Source of the DNA: Actinernus sp. WN-2022
Lineage: Eukaryota > Cnidaria > Anthozoa > Actiniaria > Actinernidae
Direction: 5' to 3'
Assembly: GCA_030867875.1 (NCBI GenBank)
Contig: JAOWCC010000019.1
Coordinates: forward strand, 75,296,861 to 75,360,860
DNA length: 64,000 nucleotides
Numbering within the stretch: the first letter of the stretch is position 1; every line of letters starts with the position of its first letter. Position numbers and translations under genes: made by a program. Below are positions 1 through 12,159 of this stretch, piece by piece. The notes under the pieces are model-generated. The model made no database searches and was not told where the DNA came from. It was given only the letters and a program-made list of their open reading frames with translations.

Positions 1-149
1 TTGAAAATTACCATATGGTAATTACTGCCAAAGGCAATAAAATGTTAGGATTTATCAAGCAAAACTTTAATGCAGGAAACTTAAATTGAGATGCCTTGAA
101 ACTGTTATGTATTTCTTTGGTGCACTCAAATCTGTGTAGAATAATATAG

Positions 150-1085
150 TAATAGAAAATATTGTAATAGAAAAATCCAGAGAAGAGCTAGTACTAGGTT
201 TATATGTAAAAACTCTGGCCTTAACTACACTGAACGTCTACTGAGATTGAACCTGTTACCAATTAATTACTGGCTAGAATACCTAGATCCTATTTTTTTC
301 TTTAAATGTAAATCTGGCAATTTCAAGTTAGATATACACATTTACTTATCTTTTTGTAATAGCCGTACTCGCTGCTCTGAATCAGGCCTCAACCTTAATA
401 TACAGAAATCATGAACTTCTCATTTCAGAGATTCATTTTTCATCAGAATTGTACACTCGTGGAATGCTTTACCCGTTGATGTTAAATCCAGCACTTCTCT
501 CAGAGTTTTCAAAAAATAGGCTAAATCTTTTTTCTTAGAAAGACAACACTATTTTTGACCCTGACACTATTCGTACATGTACGTACAAAACTAGTATGTC
601 CTAAGTGTTGTCAAATTAATGTTGGTTTGTAGCTGTTAAGTCGGTATTTTTATTTATTTGTTTGTTTGCTTGCACATTTACCTATATACATTTGAATGTC
701 TAATTATGTTTTCTTTACTACTATATCAGGGTTTTCAATAGAAGCCGGCGAATCTCGCCGGGTATTTTACATGAAATCGGCGCCTACTTTGTTAATTAAA
801 AATTCCCAAAAAATTAGATATTTGCGCCAATGGCGCTCGATGCTCGTCGCCTACTCTTCAAGTTTTGTCATTTCAAATGTTATTGAAAACCCTGCTATAT
901 AGCAATTTTCATTAATTTCTGTACACTCTGATACAAATATTTTTAACTGGGTAGCACAAGGGTGGGGCTAGAGTAACAATGTTCTTATAGCGGTGGGGGT
1001 TGTGGTGTTCTGTATCTACATTTGTAGTAGGGGACCTTGTGTCCTATTATACAAAACATAAAATAAATAAATAAAATAAATTAAT
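150..1085 (+). mobile_element. 3' end of a degenerate L2/CR1-type LINE
   Basis: Non-LTR retrotransposon remnant. Around 430-510 one frame reads DSFFIRIVHSWNALPVDVKS, the typical end of CR1/L2 reverse transcriptase ORF2 (R-x-x-x-x-WN-x-LP, then a Phe-Lys-Lys stretch and a stop). Upstream, 200-330 has degenerate matches to the preceding region, with stops. The 3' part ends near 1060-1085 in an (AAATAAAT)n tail after a GGGGACCTTGTGTCC block, as many L2 tails do. It cannot be autonomous. A separate MITE interrupts its 3' UTR. Confidence 0.65.
727..894. mobile_element. hAT-like MITE inside the LINE 3' UTR
   Basis: A 168-bp insert with terminal inverted repeats CAGGGTTTTCAATA and TATTGAAAACCCTG. 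It is flanked by 6-bp direct repeats CTATAT at 721-726 and 895-900. CAGGG ends suggest hAT, although hAT normally makes 8-bp duplications. The interior is GC-richer than its surroundings (GCCGGCGAATCTCGCCGG). It has no coding capacity. Confidence 0.6.
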
Positions 1086-1409
1086 AAGTATTAGTCTTTG
1101 GCAAGTTCCTTTCATGTGGCACTAAACCACAGGCAGCCTATTATGTTACATGTACATTATTTAATTCAAAACCTGACCCAAAATTAAAATAAACCTAACC
1201 TTCTCCGATTGTATAAAACAGGGAAATGACGACTGAGCTTGTCTAGGGTGAGAAACCCCAAGTAAACAGCTGACTCACAAGGATGCAAACAAACAGTTAC
1301 AACTGATGAACTTCCCATGCATCATAACAATCTCGAGGCTGGTGACAGTTGAATGGCCAGTCAGAAGACGGGTAAGAAACAGTATTTTTAAAAGCTAATA
1401 GACTCTTCT

Positions 1410-1546
1410 CACACGGCGGCCATGTTGAGTCCCAGGAGAATTATAAACCTTTGTTTATTTGCGTTACTAAACTCGTTCTGAAATTGCTCAGTGCGAGGCT
1501 AGTAACACAACATCTATTGTTTCTAGCCAACATGGCCGCCACGTTA
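1410..1546. mobile_element. MITE with CGGCGGCCATGTTG ends
   Basis: Short inverted-repeat element with ends CACGGCGGCCATGTTG and CAACATGGCCGCCACGT. Its interior contains GTTCTGAAATTGCTCAGTGCGAG, which recurs in inverse orientation in the element at 45434-45921, so both belong to one family. There is no coding capacity. Confidence 0.5.
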
Positions 1547-1555
1547 GAAGGGTCT

Positions 1556-2118
1556 ATCGATCACTGCAAGCTAAATTTAACCACTGACTGCAAAGCATGC
1601 TGGGTAATCCAACCAAACAATGGCATAGCCCTCATTTTCATTCTTCGACATAATTATATACTATTAAAGTCTAAAGCCATTTCGACCTACATGTAATAGC
1701 TTCATTTTTTTTAAATTGGAATCAATGGCAAGTAAATTTTGTCCAATATTCTTTAAAAAGCTGTGATAGGTGGTAGCTCCAGACATCCATTTATAAAGCC
1801 CACGGCAAGATGACTGAAGAAATTTGAGAAAGTGCTGATTGAAGCTCTCATCAGACTTAACGATGATGTCCAGCACTCTATAAATGGTGAACAATTCTGA
1901 CAGTATTACCCCAATCAAACTTCACACCATCTCCATCATTGGCAATCCAATGACAACACATCCAAAATGACCAACTAAAACCTTTGAGCCACCAGTATTA
2001 TAGGTTAGTTGAAAATCCATGGTAACAGTGAGTACATTTTTCTTAGGGGGGAGGGCGGCCGGTTCCTTGTAGTCTAGAAAGAGCCAAAAATGAGTTAAAA
2101 ACTTTTGGGGTTGAGACA
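1556..2118 (+). repeat. Truncated copy of the TTAA element at 15893-16940
   Basis: About 560 bp align along their length, with indels, to 16310-16945. Shared landmarks are GCAAAGCATGCTGGG, TCTAAAGCCATTTCGACC, CATTTATAAAGCCCACG and CTTAGGGGGGAGGG. The 5' part of the longer copy is missing. The terminal GGGGTTGAGA is a decayed form of the other copy's GGGGCTGAAAGGGTTAA end. Confidence 0.6.
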
Positions 2119-2119
2119 T

Positions 2120-3540
2120 TCAGAATTAGAATTAGCCAAAAATTTACTGTATTTTGTATTTATGAATACAAATTATAGATGTGCAAGCCACTTGATGTCA
2201 CATGTAATTAGTAAAATTATCTTGAATGGCATAAATGTTTTTGCACGATTTTGACGATTATGCCTGACTTCAACACAAAGAAAAATAATGTTTGTGCTCT
2301 CCAAATTTGTTTTTTTATTGTACAAAATGACTAAGGAAGACTAACATTTAATAAAATGAAATATTATCTGTGAGGGGGGCGGGCAAATTGCTGGGGGGTC
2401 ATTTTCAAAATATGAGCTATTGAGGGGAGGAGGGTGGGGGGGGGGGGGGCATTTTAAGATTTTTAAAGTTAAGGTGGGGGGTCATTTTACTCTAGAGTTC
2501 CTTTCGCAAAAAGTATGCATTTCCGTTAATTAACACGGTACACTGCATACAAGATCTTTATAGCACACCTCTCATTGGTACCTTTGTATGTTGTTGAAAA
2601 CTCGATAATTAGGTGTTAGTAGAACCACAAAAAGCGGTGATGTGACTACAAACCATTGTCTTGTATACTTTACATAATTCAGGGCTGACATAATATCTGT
2701 GTACTGAATAGCAATACTTTATTTATAGTACAGCCTAATCGCAAACCTTTTGGCAGAATCAATATCAAAATCTTCGTTTTACTAAACTTCATAACATACA
2801 TTTGAATACTCTGCCTTATACATTGTGGCATGTATACAAGTGAGAATAGTACTAGCGCTGGAGAGTCTTGGTTGCGATGCTTTGTCGTGAGTGGAAATCA
2901 CAGGCGAATTTAGAAATCCATCAAATGGATTATCTGATTACGTCAACTATACCACACACACAAAGGACAAACAAGACCGATACAGTGTATATGATATTTA
3001 ACTAAGAGAAGTATGATTTGTGTGCGTATGTACATAATTTCAACCTCACCAGTTCAGATAATACCGTTTGCGTTCAAAGACAGGGATCAATCACTGTTCA
3101 CTTCTAGCTTTTGCGACTTGAGTTGAAATCTTAGTAAAGCTTGGCATTGGTTTGACTGGTTTAGTCAATACTTCCCAGTTGTATAATCTCAAGACAGACA
3201 AGAGTGCCAGTTTTAATAATTAAGGAGATTACTTGGCGTTAAACAGCCAACAATAGACCTTTATCACGCTGGCGTGACATGAAATATTTGATTTAATGGC
3301 TAAAGGAGTTAACATTTTAGCAAATTTGTGACATCAATATTTCGTAAATGTGAGAATTTTCCATCGAAAGCCCCTAAAAGTCCTGTCAGCCCTAGAATAT
3401 CTGAACATCTTGGTATTTCAGCAAAATAATGGTTATAAAGAATCATAGTGGCTCAAATGCTGGAAATCAATCTTTTGCCTGAGAACTTAAAAGACCAAAC
3501 GATATTGAATCTGATTGGTTGATCCTGTCACATGTTGAGT
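2120..3540. other. Non-coding stretch, nothing recognised
   Basis: AT-rich sequence with a G-rich tract at 2370-2450 (a run of about 14 G). I see no exon with splice sites, no RNA gene and no clear transposon ends. Confidence 0.5.
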
Positions 3541-3553
3541 GTGATCTGATTGG

Positions 3554-4560
3554 TTGGCGGTGAAAAAGCTCGACTTGGAAAAGGAACACTTGCGATTTAA
3601 GACTTGTGCCAGCCAGAGGCTACCCTGGCTCGAAATCGTCGGTGCGAGCGAAGTGAGACCAGTTGATCAACTTGATTTCAGCACGAGTCGCGAAGCGACG
3701 AACCTCTGGCCGCCCGAGTTGAGATTTTCGTTTCTTCCGGTACAGAATCTGTACCTCGTCCCCAATTGGTTGATTGAGTTGTGGCCATGGAAACTGAGGC
3801 ATTTGGATCAAAGGAACAGTTTGATTGGCTTTCAGTCTTGAGATCGTGTTACAAACCGGTTTACGAGTCTTGACAAATTATACACAAACGTTAATGTTTC
3901 ACAGTGCTGTACAATTTAGCCTCGAAATAAACGAGTTGAAATCTGTTCATGTTCTTGAAGCGGCGTGATGTCTTCTCAGTACGGCCTACTGGCTAAGGAA
4001 AATCGCTGATTGGAGCAACTACAGAATTGATTTTCCAACTCGTACCTGGTATTTGCTTCTTCCTTCACGTTCGCTGATTATCCAAAACGAGCAATTGTAC
4101 TGGTGGTTTGCCCTCTATATGCCGTGATTTACTCCCACATAACAGAGCTACAAATGTAGAACAACGAGGAATCAAAGCATGCTCATTCGGAGATCCAAAC
4201 ATCAAACCCGACGAAGTAAATCGAGGAGAATTTTCCTTTATCTTCGCAAATCCAGACGACCGCATGTTTTATGTTTTGAATCACACACTACTGCACCACA
4301 TGAAAGTGACATGCAAATTACCGCCATGTCGAAACCAGTTTGACTGGACTTGTAAACATAAAAGCGAGGCTATGGGCACGAGATTGAGGCTGGCTATTCG
4401 AGCGGCCAGAGGGGCTCAACGGTCGTCACGCAAAACAAAACTCCTTGGGGGAATCAAAACTTTTCGATCGCGGCACATTACAGTATATTCGTACCTGAGC
4501 CCCTCTGGAACCAGGGTAGCCAGAGGTCTGGCCCAAGTAATAAATAAATAAACACTTGCG
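3554..4560. repeat. Repeat-derived region with unrecognised open frames
   Basis: The phrases GCCAGAGG and CCTCTGG recur in both orientations (3612, 3700, 4403, 4503, 4518), with a local pair GGCCAGAGGGGCTCA / TGAGCCCCTCTGG at 4403-4507. A 147-codon frame (4108-4551, +) begins at TTG, not ATG, and overlaps a 66-codon frame on the other strand. I recognise no domain on either strand. I read this as old transposon sequence. Confidence 0.3.
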
Positions 4561-4651
4561 ATTTCTGACTCGTGCTGGCCAAATGCCTGGCCGAGTAAAA
4601 AGGAAGTGTTGATGAAAGGACACCATACTGTCATGATAACTAACTAGAAAA

Positions 4652-4711
4652 CACCCTAATTGGAAGTCTCATGCATTGTGTGAGATTGTGGGTTCGAATC
4701 CCACAAGGGTG
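4652..4711 (+). repeat. tRNA-like SINE fragment (no D arm)
   Basis: A 60-nt tRNA-like unit. The T arm GTGGG-TTCGAAT-CCCAC is perfect and contains a B box (GGTTCGAATCC). The 3' acceptor strand AAGGGTG pairs 6 of 7 with CACCCTA at the 5' end. An anticodon-like stem TCTCA/TGAGA is present, but there is no room for a D arm. A related copy lies at 9785-9843 on the other strand, and the flanks share weak similarity, so it is more likely a tRNA-derived SINE head than a working tRNA. Confidence 0.5.
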
Positions 4712-4714
4712 GAC

Positions 4715-5930
4715 GTTGTTGGTTTGGCACACATTTCTGCCAGTTTCTTCAGTTAGTTTTCCCACAGCCCACTTTGTTTTGTTACTAGTGAGATTTAATT
4801 ATATATTTTAGTTGTCATTTTTTCAATAGTCTGGTTTATATATAATACATGTATATATTATTAGGAAGAATAGCCACACAGCAATTTTCAGAGAACTTCA
4901 CCCCAGTTAAATTCAATGTGTACAATTTAACTCAAACAGTGGATATTAATTATTTCTTTTGTTGAGGCAGATATAACCATAACAGCAGATTTATGACAGA
5001 GCTACATGTAGAGAAGACATCTTGAAGTTTATCCTAATCTGTTTCAGCACTGCTGGCCGACCTGCTGTAGCACTGTGACAGCTTTCTTGGGTAATTGTTT
5101 TATAATACCCTGCACACCAGAGGTTCATCAATTAGGGACGAGCTTGAAGTTGGATGTAAGATAGTCTAAACATGTTTGACCAAATGTTCTCTCGTTTGGT
5201 TGCTTTATTCTTTGCTGGCAGAACTTTGCACCTTAAACTCAGAATGATGAAAGAAGTACCGTAGTATGTCAGGAAGCTAGGGTAGTTTTATAACTGCATT
5301 CACCCAATAAATTAATATCATGGACACACAGACAGGTCATGGTAGAGCCTGGTTCTCATTGCATACTGGCGATGTCTGGTGTCTACTGCTCGCAAACCTC
5401 AGGTCCTGCCAGCATGTCTTCAAAGCTGATCTGAGTTCAAGTTCACCAGCATGTTTCCATTAATAAGCTTGTACATATATGCTCCAAAATTTGACCATTA
5501 TGCTTTTGAGTAATTCTCCGGCCTTATGCTCCATTCCCTGCTTATTATGCCAGCAATGCCCTGGGCAGTATTATTTGTTAAATTCACATACCAGATATAT
5601 ACATCGCATAACAATAAAGTGCATGCAATAATCAACCCATGTTTGTTTTTAAATGTCAGACATGCCATTCTATAGTTGTCTGCTATGTGACCATGATGCC
5701 CCATGCCAAGCATGATCATGCAACATACTTTTTTTTTTTGTGGTTATGGGTATTTTTTATATTTTGTGATTTTTTTATGGCATAAATGTAATATAATTAT
5801 GATAACTTGTGTCAATTTGTGGTGATTGTGATGATTATGATAGTGTTGAGGTATGAGGTTAATATTATTATAGTGTTATACGGGAAGAGGATAGTGAGAT
5901 TAGTGAGACAATTATTAGTGAGATTTAAAG
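4715..5930. other. Non-coding stretch, nothing recognised
   Basis: AT-rich, with homopolymer T near 5730 and simple TATG/GATT-rich sequence at 5760-5930. I see no exon, RNA gene or transposon end. Confidence 0.5.
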
Positions 5931-5941
5931 ATGATATTGAG

Positions 5942-6732
5942 TAGCCTGAATTCCAGCCGTCTCCTCTGGGTTCGTTCCTCCCGAGAGAGACGTCTGAATT
6001 CAATAGCCGCTAATGCCGTCCTGTGACGTCACTACCAGAAAACCTGGTAGTGATTTTTGATTGGTTCATATTCTATAATTTCGCATAATTATCATAATTA
6101 TCAGCCGAGGAGTCGGCAGGATTCACTTTGGACTCGCGATTGTTGATCTTTGAGTTTCAGTGGAGTGATTGTCTTTGGCAAAGACCTTGAATTCGTAAGG
6201 AAAACATCTGGAAATGGATTGAAAGACCGGCCGACTAACCTGTAAACATGTACATTTTATTGCGTCGCGTCTGCGGGGTTGTTGACAATCGATTATTTGT
6301 TCACACTCCATTATCCTTTCATGTTTTTCTACTTTTCTGTTGCATCATTTACATAGGTAATATCTCGTAGCCGTGTCGATTCGAACGGCAGATCGCGAGA
6401 CATGTACAAAGATCAACGGAAAGACAAAGATCAACTGTACTTTGCCTCCAAATATAATATAACGATTTGTTGCTTCGGAAAGGCTATCACAACATAAGAG
6501 GCACTTGAGAAGCAAATGATGGAGATATATAATATAGGTAAGACTTTTATTTTGGTCGGCATAATCTCAAATAAATATTTCTCACGAACTTTTACTACCG
6601 CCGTGACAGTTTTATTTGCATAAGTTAAATTGTTAATCCGCCTTGACGTCACTGGACGGCATTAGCGGCTATTGAATTCAGACGTCTCTCTCGGGAGGAA
6701 CGAACCAGAGGAGACGGCTGAAATTCAGGCTA
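5942..6732. mobile_element. MULE-like element, 791 bp, 9-bp target duplication
   Basis: Terminal inverted repeats of about 95 bp begin TAGCCTGAATTCCAGCCGTC and end with the near-perfect complement finishing AAATTCAGGCTA. Both arms contain the GACGTCTCTCTCGGGAGG block. Perfect 9-bp direct repeats GATATTGAG flank it at 5933-5941 and 6733-6741. A 9-bp duplication with long inverted repeats is the hallmark of Mutator-like elements. The interior has no transposase, so it is non-autonomous. Confidence 0.85.
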
Positions 6733-6959
6733 GATATTGAGGGATATTGATAATTATAATTGAATTAATTTACGGATGCATGATGAGATTTAAGTTATGG
6801 AGGAATGATCAGTAAAAGTTTGGAAGTATGATTAGTAAAATTTTGGAAGCATGATTAGTAGAAAATTTAGGTGATATGGTATACAGCAGTAGAATTTGAT
6901 TTAATTTGAATGAAAATAATGAGATAATAAGATTAAATAAAATAAAATAAATAAATACA

Positions 6960-8580
6960 TAACTGTCATGTAGTAAGAACGATTAGATGTTATGATAATA
7001 ATTTATATGCTATGAGAAAACATGACATATAACCCTTTGATTCCATTTGATTATACAGACAGACAGACATATTTTATTTGGTGTTTTGTACATGCAAGTA
7101 CTTCGATTATAGGATCTATAGCAAGTACTTTGATTATAGGATCTATAGATATCAGTCATGCTCATGCTACAGAGGATGACTGTGTACCAGCGATCCTCCC
7201 TGGCCAAAATCACTAGTGAATTTGCCCCCCTTTCCAGTGATTTCACCCCCTCCCTCCAATCTTTTAAGGATATGAATACATGTTTTCCTTATTATTACTG
7301 TAATGTATTGGACGTGGAGAATAGTAATGCAAAAAGCTATCAGTAATGTGTATAAAGACAAAAAAAAAAATCAATTTTAGCTTCACTTTTCTTCAACAAA
7401 ATTCATGTTGGTAGCTACGGTAAACGCTGCAATTTTCATTTGCGCCGTAAACTGGGCTATAATGGCAGACTTAATGTGCTGTGGCTGTCTTCCACTGGAT
7501 TATTTCTCAGACGTACCACACTACTCTTTTCACTCAAAACTCCAGAAGAGTCACTGCCTGAAGTGGCACCATCTCACCATTGAAAGAAATTCTGACTGGT
7601 GAAAGCTTGAGCCCTTCATGCTATATATGGTTCAGCAGTACGTAACTGCATGGGTTGGACTGATGGAGAAGGTATTTTACTACATACTTAGACAATATTA
7701 CTGGTGAAAGAAAGAATAATTATTAGTTATATACATTATCTTAAAGGTGCACTTTCCAAGCCCAAAATAATGATAAGCTTTCTCATAATAAAACAAAAAT
7801 AACTACTCGGATAAGTAGAGTATGTTTCCAGGTATACTGGAGAAAGAGAATTTTGATGAAGGATGGCAAAGATTTGAGTTGGTGTAAAATACTATTTTAA
7901 GAGAAATTTAGAGCAACTTGAAATCGGTTCAGTGTTAATTCAAAAATCAAGTTTATCAAATGATAATAATTTATTAGATGTTATGATAATAATTTATATG
8001 CTATGAGAAAACATGACATATAACCCTTTGATTCCATTTGATTATAGGATCTATAGATATCAGTGATGCTCATGCTACAGAGGATGACTGTGCCTATATA
8101 ACATTGGAGGATTGTATTCGCAAGATGTTAAAACATAACTGTCACTGTCTGGATACTTTTATAATCCTGGAAGATTGCAATTGACCTATGACCCACCCAA
8201 AAGTTGCCTATTATACCATCAAAAGTCTACATTATACTACATACTTGCCTATTTTGCCAGCATAATTTATGCTCTGTGCTTTTGCACGTCTATTATGCTA
8301 AAAATTATGCTGGCATAATAGATGCAAGCCTAGCTGGTACTCCCGGTGTACCAGCAACCCTGGCCAAAATCACTAGTGAATTTGTCCCCCCCCTTCCCTC
8401 CAACCTTTTAAGGTTATGAATACATGTTTTCCTTATTATTATTACTGTAATGTCTTGGACGTGGAGAATAGTAATGCAAAATGCTATCAGTAATGTGTAT
8501 AAAGAAAAAAAAAAGATTTTAGTCTAAAATTCATGTTGGTAGCTACGGTAAATGCTACAATTTTCATTTGCGTGAGCAGT
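6960..8580. repeat. ~1-kb duplicated segment
   Basis: 7000-7190 is repeated at 7985-8095 (shared ATGCTATGAGAAAACATGAC and GGATCTATAGATATCAG). 7195-7440 is repeated at 8350-8580 (shared TGGCCAAAATCACTAGTGAA and TTCATGTTGGTAGCTACGGT). The first copy alone contains a CAGACAGACAGACATATTTT segment near 7057, which resembles the minus-strand LINE tail at 26040. The intervening sequence differs, so the duplication has been rearranged by later insertions. Confidence 0.6.
7740..7962 (+). mobile_element. MITE family 1, copy a (5' part)
   Basis: One of six copies in the window of a ~330-bp family with TTAAAGGTGCACT ends. It holds the 5' half (CCAGGTATACTGGAGAAA, then TTTAAGAGAAATTTAGAGCA) and is broken near 7960, where the duplicated segment begins. 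The 3' half appears with copy b. Confidence 0.6.
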
Positions 8581-8790
8581 GCAACAAGAAACTCAACAAG
8601 GGATCTACAATCTACTCCTATAATTTTCATCAATCTTCAAATGATTAGTTCAATGTTAGTATTTATTGCCTGAAGCCAACATGTAGATATGTCATTATTG
8701 TGGATAAACTTAAAGGCTTTCAATTGATAGCCTACTTTGAAAAAACTTTGCCGAATAAAGGAAGTGTTAGGGCCTGGACATTATTTAGCA

Positions 8791-8811
8791 GTAGGGGGGG
8801 GGGGGGGGGGG
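8791..8811. repeat. Poly(G) tract
   Basis: A run of about 20 G, closely followed on the same strand by C-rich sequence (8885-8960). It is likely to slip in sequencing and may form a G-quadruplex. Confidence 0.6.
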
Positions 8812-8967
8812 AGTCTACTAGATTTGCATTGTGGCTAGCCCAAAAAATTGTGACCCTGCAGTTCTCTGGTCTCACAAAATAATGACCCTCCCCTTAGATA
8901 AGCCTATAAAAGAGGAGCATAAAAAAATGGTGACCCCCCTACAAATCCCCACCACCACCACTAAATA

Positions 8968-9345
8968 ATGTCCGGTCCCTTACTGAAATCACAGACCGAA
9001 AAAGCTTTTTGGAGCACTAAAATCAAAGACATGCTAACCCAAATTGGTTTTGGAAATATCTGGTTCGACCAAGAGTTAAATGATGTCCACCTAACCTCGA
9101 ACCTACTAAAAATTAAGCAAAGGATTAATGATATAGAATTTCAAGTCTGGCTGGGGGATCTACATAACGACAATAGAAGCGACCCTAACCAGCAGAATAA
9201 ATTGAGAACATATTGCCTTTTTAAAGTCACATTTTCTTTTGAAGGCTATTTATCAGAGGTTAAGAACCTAAGTACAGAAACGCCCTCACTAGATTTAATA
9301 CAAATAAGCAATCATTTGCTAGAAATAGAAAAGGGCAGATACTGA
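8968..9345 (+). mobile_element. C-terminal fragment of a LINE-type ORF2 protein
   Basis: An open frame of 125 codons, stop included in the interval. The end of the protein contains NKLRTYCLFKVTF, a Y-L-x-x-V-K-N segment, and ISNHLLEIEKGRY. This K-L-R-x-Y-x-x-F-K ... R-I-S-x-H-x-L-x-I-E-x-G-R-Y pattern is one I associate with the C-terminus of cnidarian retroelement polyproteins. The reverse transcriptase core is absent. A family 1 MITE follows at once. The family is inferred from memory of the motif. Confidence 0.5.
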
Positions 9346-9356
9346 TAAGCTAATGA

Positions 9357-9690
9357 TAAGAAGGATGGCAAAGACTCGTGTCAATGTAAAATACTATTTT
9401 AAGAGAAAATATTTAGAGCAACTTGAAATCGGTTCAGTGTTAATACAAAAATCAAGTTTATCAAATAAGCTTTTGTAATCCACTTTAATCTTTGCCATTG
9501 TCTCTCAAAAAAGTATGAAAATCATACCAGGACATTCACATGGTATTTCTCTTCTATCTCAGGGTGTTATTTTTGTAGTTTGTAAAGCATATCAAGATAT
9601 TCACATGGTATTTCTCTTTATCTCTGGGTGTTATTTTGTATTTTAAAGAAGCTTGAAGGTTCAAATTAGATTGACAGTGCCCTTTAAAAA
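9357..9690 (+). mobile_element. MITE family 1, copy b
   Basis: It lacks the 5' tip, starting at GAAGGATGGCAAAGA, but has the complete 3' half through CTATCTCAGGGTGTTATTTT and the terminus ATTGACAGTGCCCTTTAAA. An internal tandem duplication repeats the ACATTCACATGGTATTTCTC segment (near 9530 and 9597). Confidence 0.65.
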
Positions 9691-9784
9691 AAGCAAAATA
9701 CACCTCAAGTTAGACAGTCGTGTAATTGGACAGTTTCCAATATATAGCAAAACCTGGTAGACACATGACAACCAACTTAATTTT

Positions 9785-9843
9785 CACCTTTGTGGGATTT
9801 GAACCCACAATCTCACATGATGTAAGACTACCATTATAAGGTG
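9785..9843 (-). repeat. tRNA-like SINE fragment (no D arm), second copy
   Basis: Minus-strand relative of 4652-4711. It has a T arm GTGGG-TTCAAAT-CCCAC, acceptor strands CACCTTA and AAAGGTG (6 of 7 pairs), and a 5-bp anticodon stem TCTTA/TGAGA with loop CATCATG, which lacks the usual U33. Only about 9 nt replace the D arm. A decayed SINE head is more likely than a functional tRNA. Confidence 0.5.
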
Positions 9844-10249
9844 TATTATTGTTGGCAAATCGATGTGGTCTATTTCTACAGAAATAGAATTTATCACACA
9901 AATAACCTGCATCATTCTTGACTGATTTTAAATTCTCTCAGGTGGCCCACACAAAATAAAACTAAACAAGGCTATTTTCTTGTTTATCCTTTGTTTCATG
10001 ATGAAACTTACGTCCTTTTACACATACTGACTTTATAATAGACAAAAAAAGCCTTTAGCATTAATTCATATTTCTGTTGCAAAGTGTTAATAAACAGTTG
10101 GCCAACACATTGCCGGTTGGATCATAAAGTACATTTTTCCCATACATGTACATAATTATACATACTTTGTAACCCCATTTTTTTGCTCAACAGACCCTTC
10201 ACCTCATCAACCTTACGGATGCAAACAAAGTGGTTTTCTCAGATGACGT

Positions 10250-10625
10250 ACCATACTAGCCAGGCACCAAAAGCCCAGAAAATCTGGGTTTTACGGGATT
10301 AAAGCTGGTTAAGATACCGGGGTTTACCTGGAATACATTCTGGGCTTTTGCTGGATTTAGCCAATGAGAAATTTTCCAGAAGCCTGGAATTCTTGGTACA
10401 GATAAATATGTGGTTATTCCACCTGAATTCCAGGGTAACCCTGAAATTTTACTTCCTGTGTTTAGTAAGGAAATTCCAGGGTTAATAGCCCAGAAATTCC
10501 AAGGTAAGCCTGGTTAAATGCCAGTATAAGCTAAGAAATGGAGTAAGCCCGGATATTTTGGGGTCTGCCTGGATATTCCAGGGTCAGCCCAGATAATCTG
10601 GGATCAGCGAGTTAAAATAAATTGG
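10250..10625. repeat. Hairpin-rich low-copy repeat (CCAGG/CCTGG/CCCAGA)
   Basis: Many short palindromic phrases recur here: CCCAGAAAATCTGGG, CCCAGATAATCTGGG, and several AATTCCAGGGT/ACCCTGGAAT variants. Nothing codes for protein. The class of repeat is unknown; it could be the core of a degenerate tandem array. Confidence 0.4.
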
Positions 10626-11777
10626 TACTGTAACTTATTAAATACATACAAAATTTCCATTATTTAAGATAAGCTCAGGTTACATAAATCAGTTGTTGTC
10701 TGGAAAAATTCTACTGATCAGCTTTCAAGCTGATGAAGTCTAAAATGTATTTTAGTCTGATAACTAAAACATGGTTACCAAACTAAAACATACATGTACG
10801 TGTATGGTGTATTTATTCACTTATAAATGGACATTTGAAAATGTTTTAGAGGAGAAGCTGAAGGTGAATATGTCTTAGGGGTAGGCTTAAATGTACATGT
10901 TTTGTAGCTGTTATTTTTATCCCTACTTTCCCTTTCCCTCTCCCCATTTCCTCTCCCCATTCCCCCTGGGCTAGGCCGGACCAACACTCAGTGTCTTGAA
11001 ATAACAGAGTAGAAGGTGCTGCCTTTATATAACACATTGTACAGTAAATGGTTAGACCTTCCCATCTTCTCCAATAAGGACATAGAATCGTAGTGTCCCC
11101 AATAATTATTAGCTGCAAAGCTAAATATGTTGACAATTAAATAATGTCACTTACTTAATACATGTATGTACATGTACGTATACTGATCAAATCAAACATC
11201 AATATGCCCCTACATTTGACTTGTTTTCATTTTCGTGTCTGGGAGTATGGAATTTGACATTGGTAGCTGTCCTTGGCGTGAGGAATTTGACACTGGATGG
11301 GAGGGGTGGGGGAAATTTGAACAAGTTGTCTTGATTTCATGTTATGTGCTGCGTGCTTTCCTCAATTGAAATCATGGCGGAATTGGAGCTGGGAGGTCAC
11401 TTTAGACAACTTCAAAGGGCAAAATTCTGCTTTTGTAACTGACTACATGTATCTTAAAAACAAAGAGACACCAAAAGCTTTGGGCTGTATTTGAAGGTAT
11501 TAACTTCTCTTGAAACATTTTAGTTGCCCGTTCGGGCAACTACAGTACCAAACTTACTTGCCTGACTGAAATGTTTAGTTGCCCTGGCAAGCGGGCAACC
11601 GTTAATGTTGAGACCTGTGTTGTTGCACCTGCACAATTAATATGTTGTCATAAGACAACTAGTACATAAAGCTGTATTTTTTTCACAGGTTTATCCTTTT
11701 ATGCACCTACATGTAGCTTCCAGTATTAGTGTAAACTAGTAGTAGTAATTTATTTACAATGTGTACAGTCAACTAAT

Positions 11778-12120
11778 TAAGGTTACTGGATACCTTCAAA
11801 ACGAAAAGATGGTGAACATTTTTTTCCGCACAGAAATGTAGTTTTAGTAGTAGTGTCTCCTATACCAAAAACTCCATTAAAAAATATTTTTATTGACGGA
11901 GAAATATTTTAGGAGTCGGAGCTTCTGAAAGCCATCTCACTAGATCGGAGAAACGGGATCATGGAAAATTCAAGATTTTCAAAGAATTCATTTTTTTTTT
12001 ATTCTTGTAGCCAATTTTATAAGCTTTAACATGATACATGGATGCTTTATCTATGATGTTTCCTGGAGGCGCTACATAATTTACACTGGAAATGCACCCT
12101 GAAGGTATCCGGTAACCTTA
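11778..12120. mobile_element. MITE with TAAGGTTACTGGATACCTTCA ends
   Basis: A 343-bp element with a ~20-bp terminal repeat, TAAGGTTACTGGATACCTTC on the left and its complement, one mismatch, on the right ending GGTAACCTTA. The flanks are AT-rich, so a TA or TTAA target is possible. It is non-coding, with a poly(T) run inside. Confidence 0.65.
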
Positions 12121-12159
12121 ATACAGATAAATAGAGGATGAAAATGTTATATTAAATTC

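Noticed and set aside
4108..4551. A 147-codon gene
   Set aside because: It starts at TTG, overlaps an open frame on the other strand, has no recognised domain and sits in repeat-like sequence.
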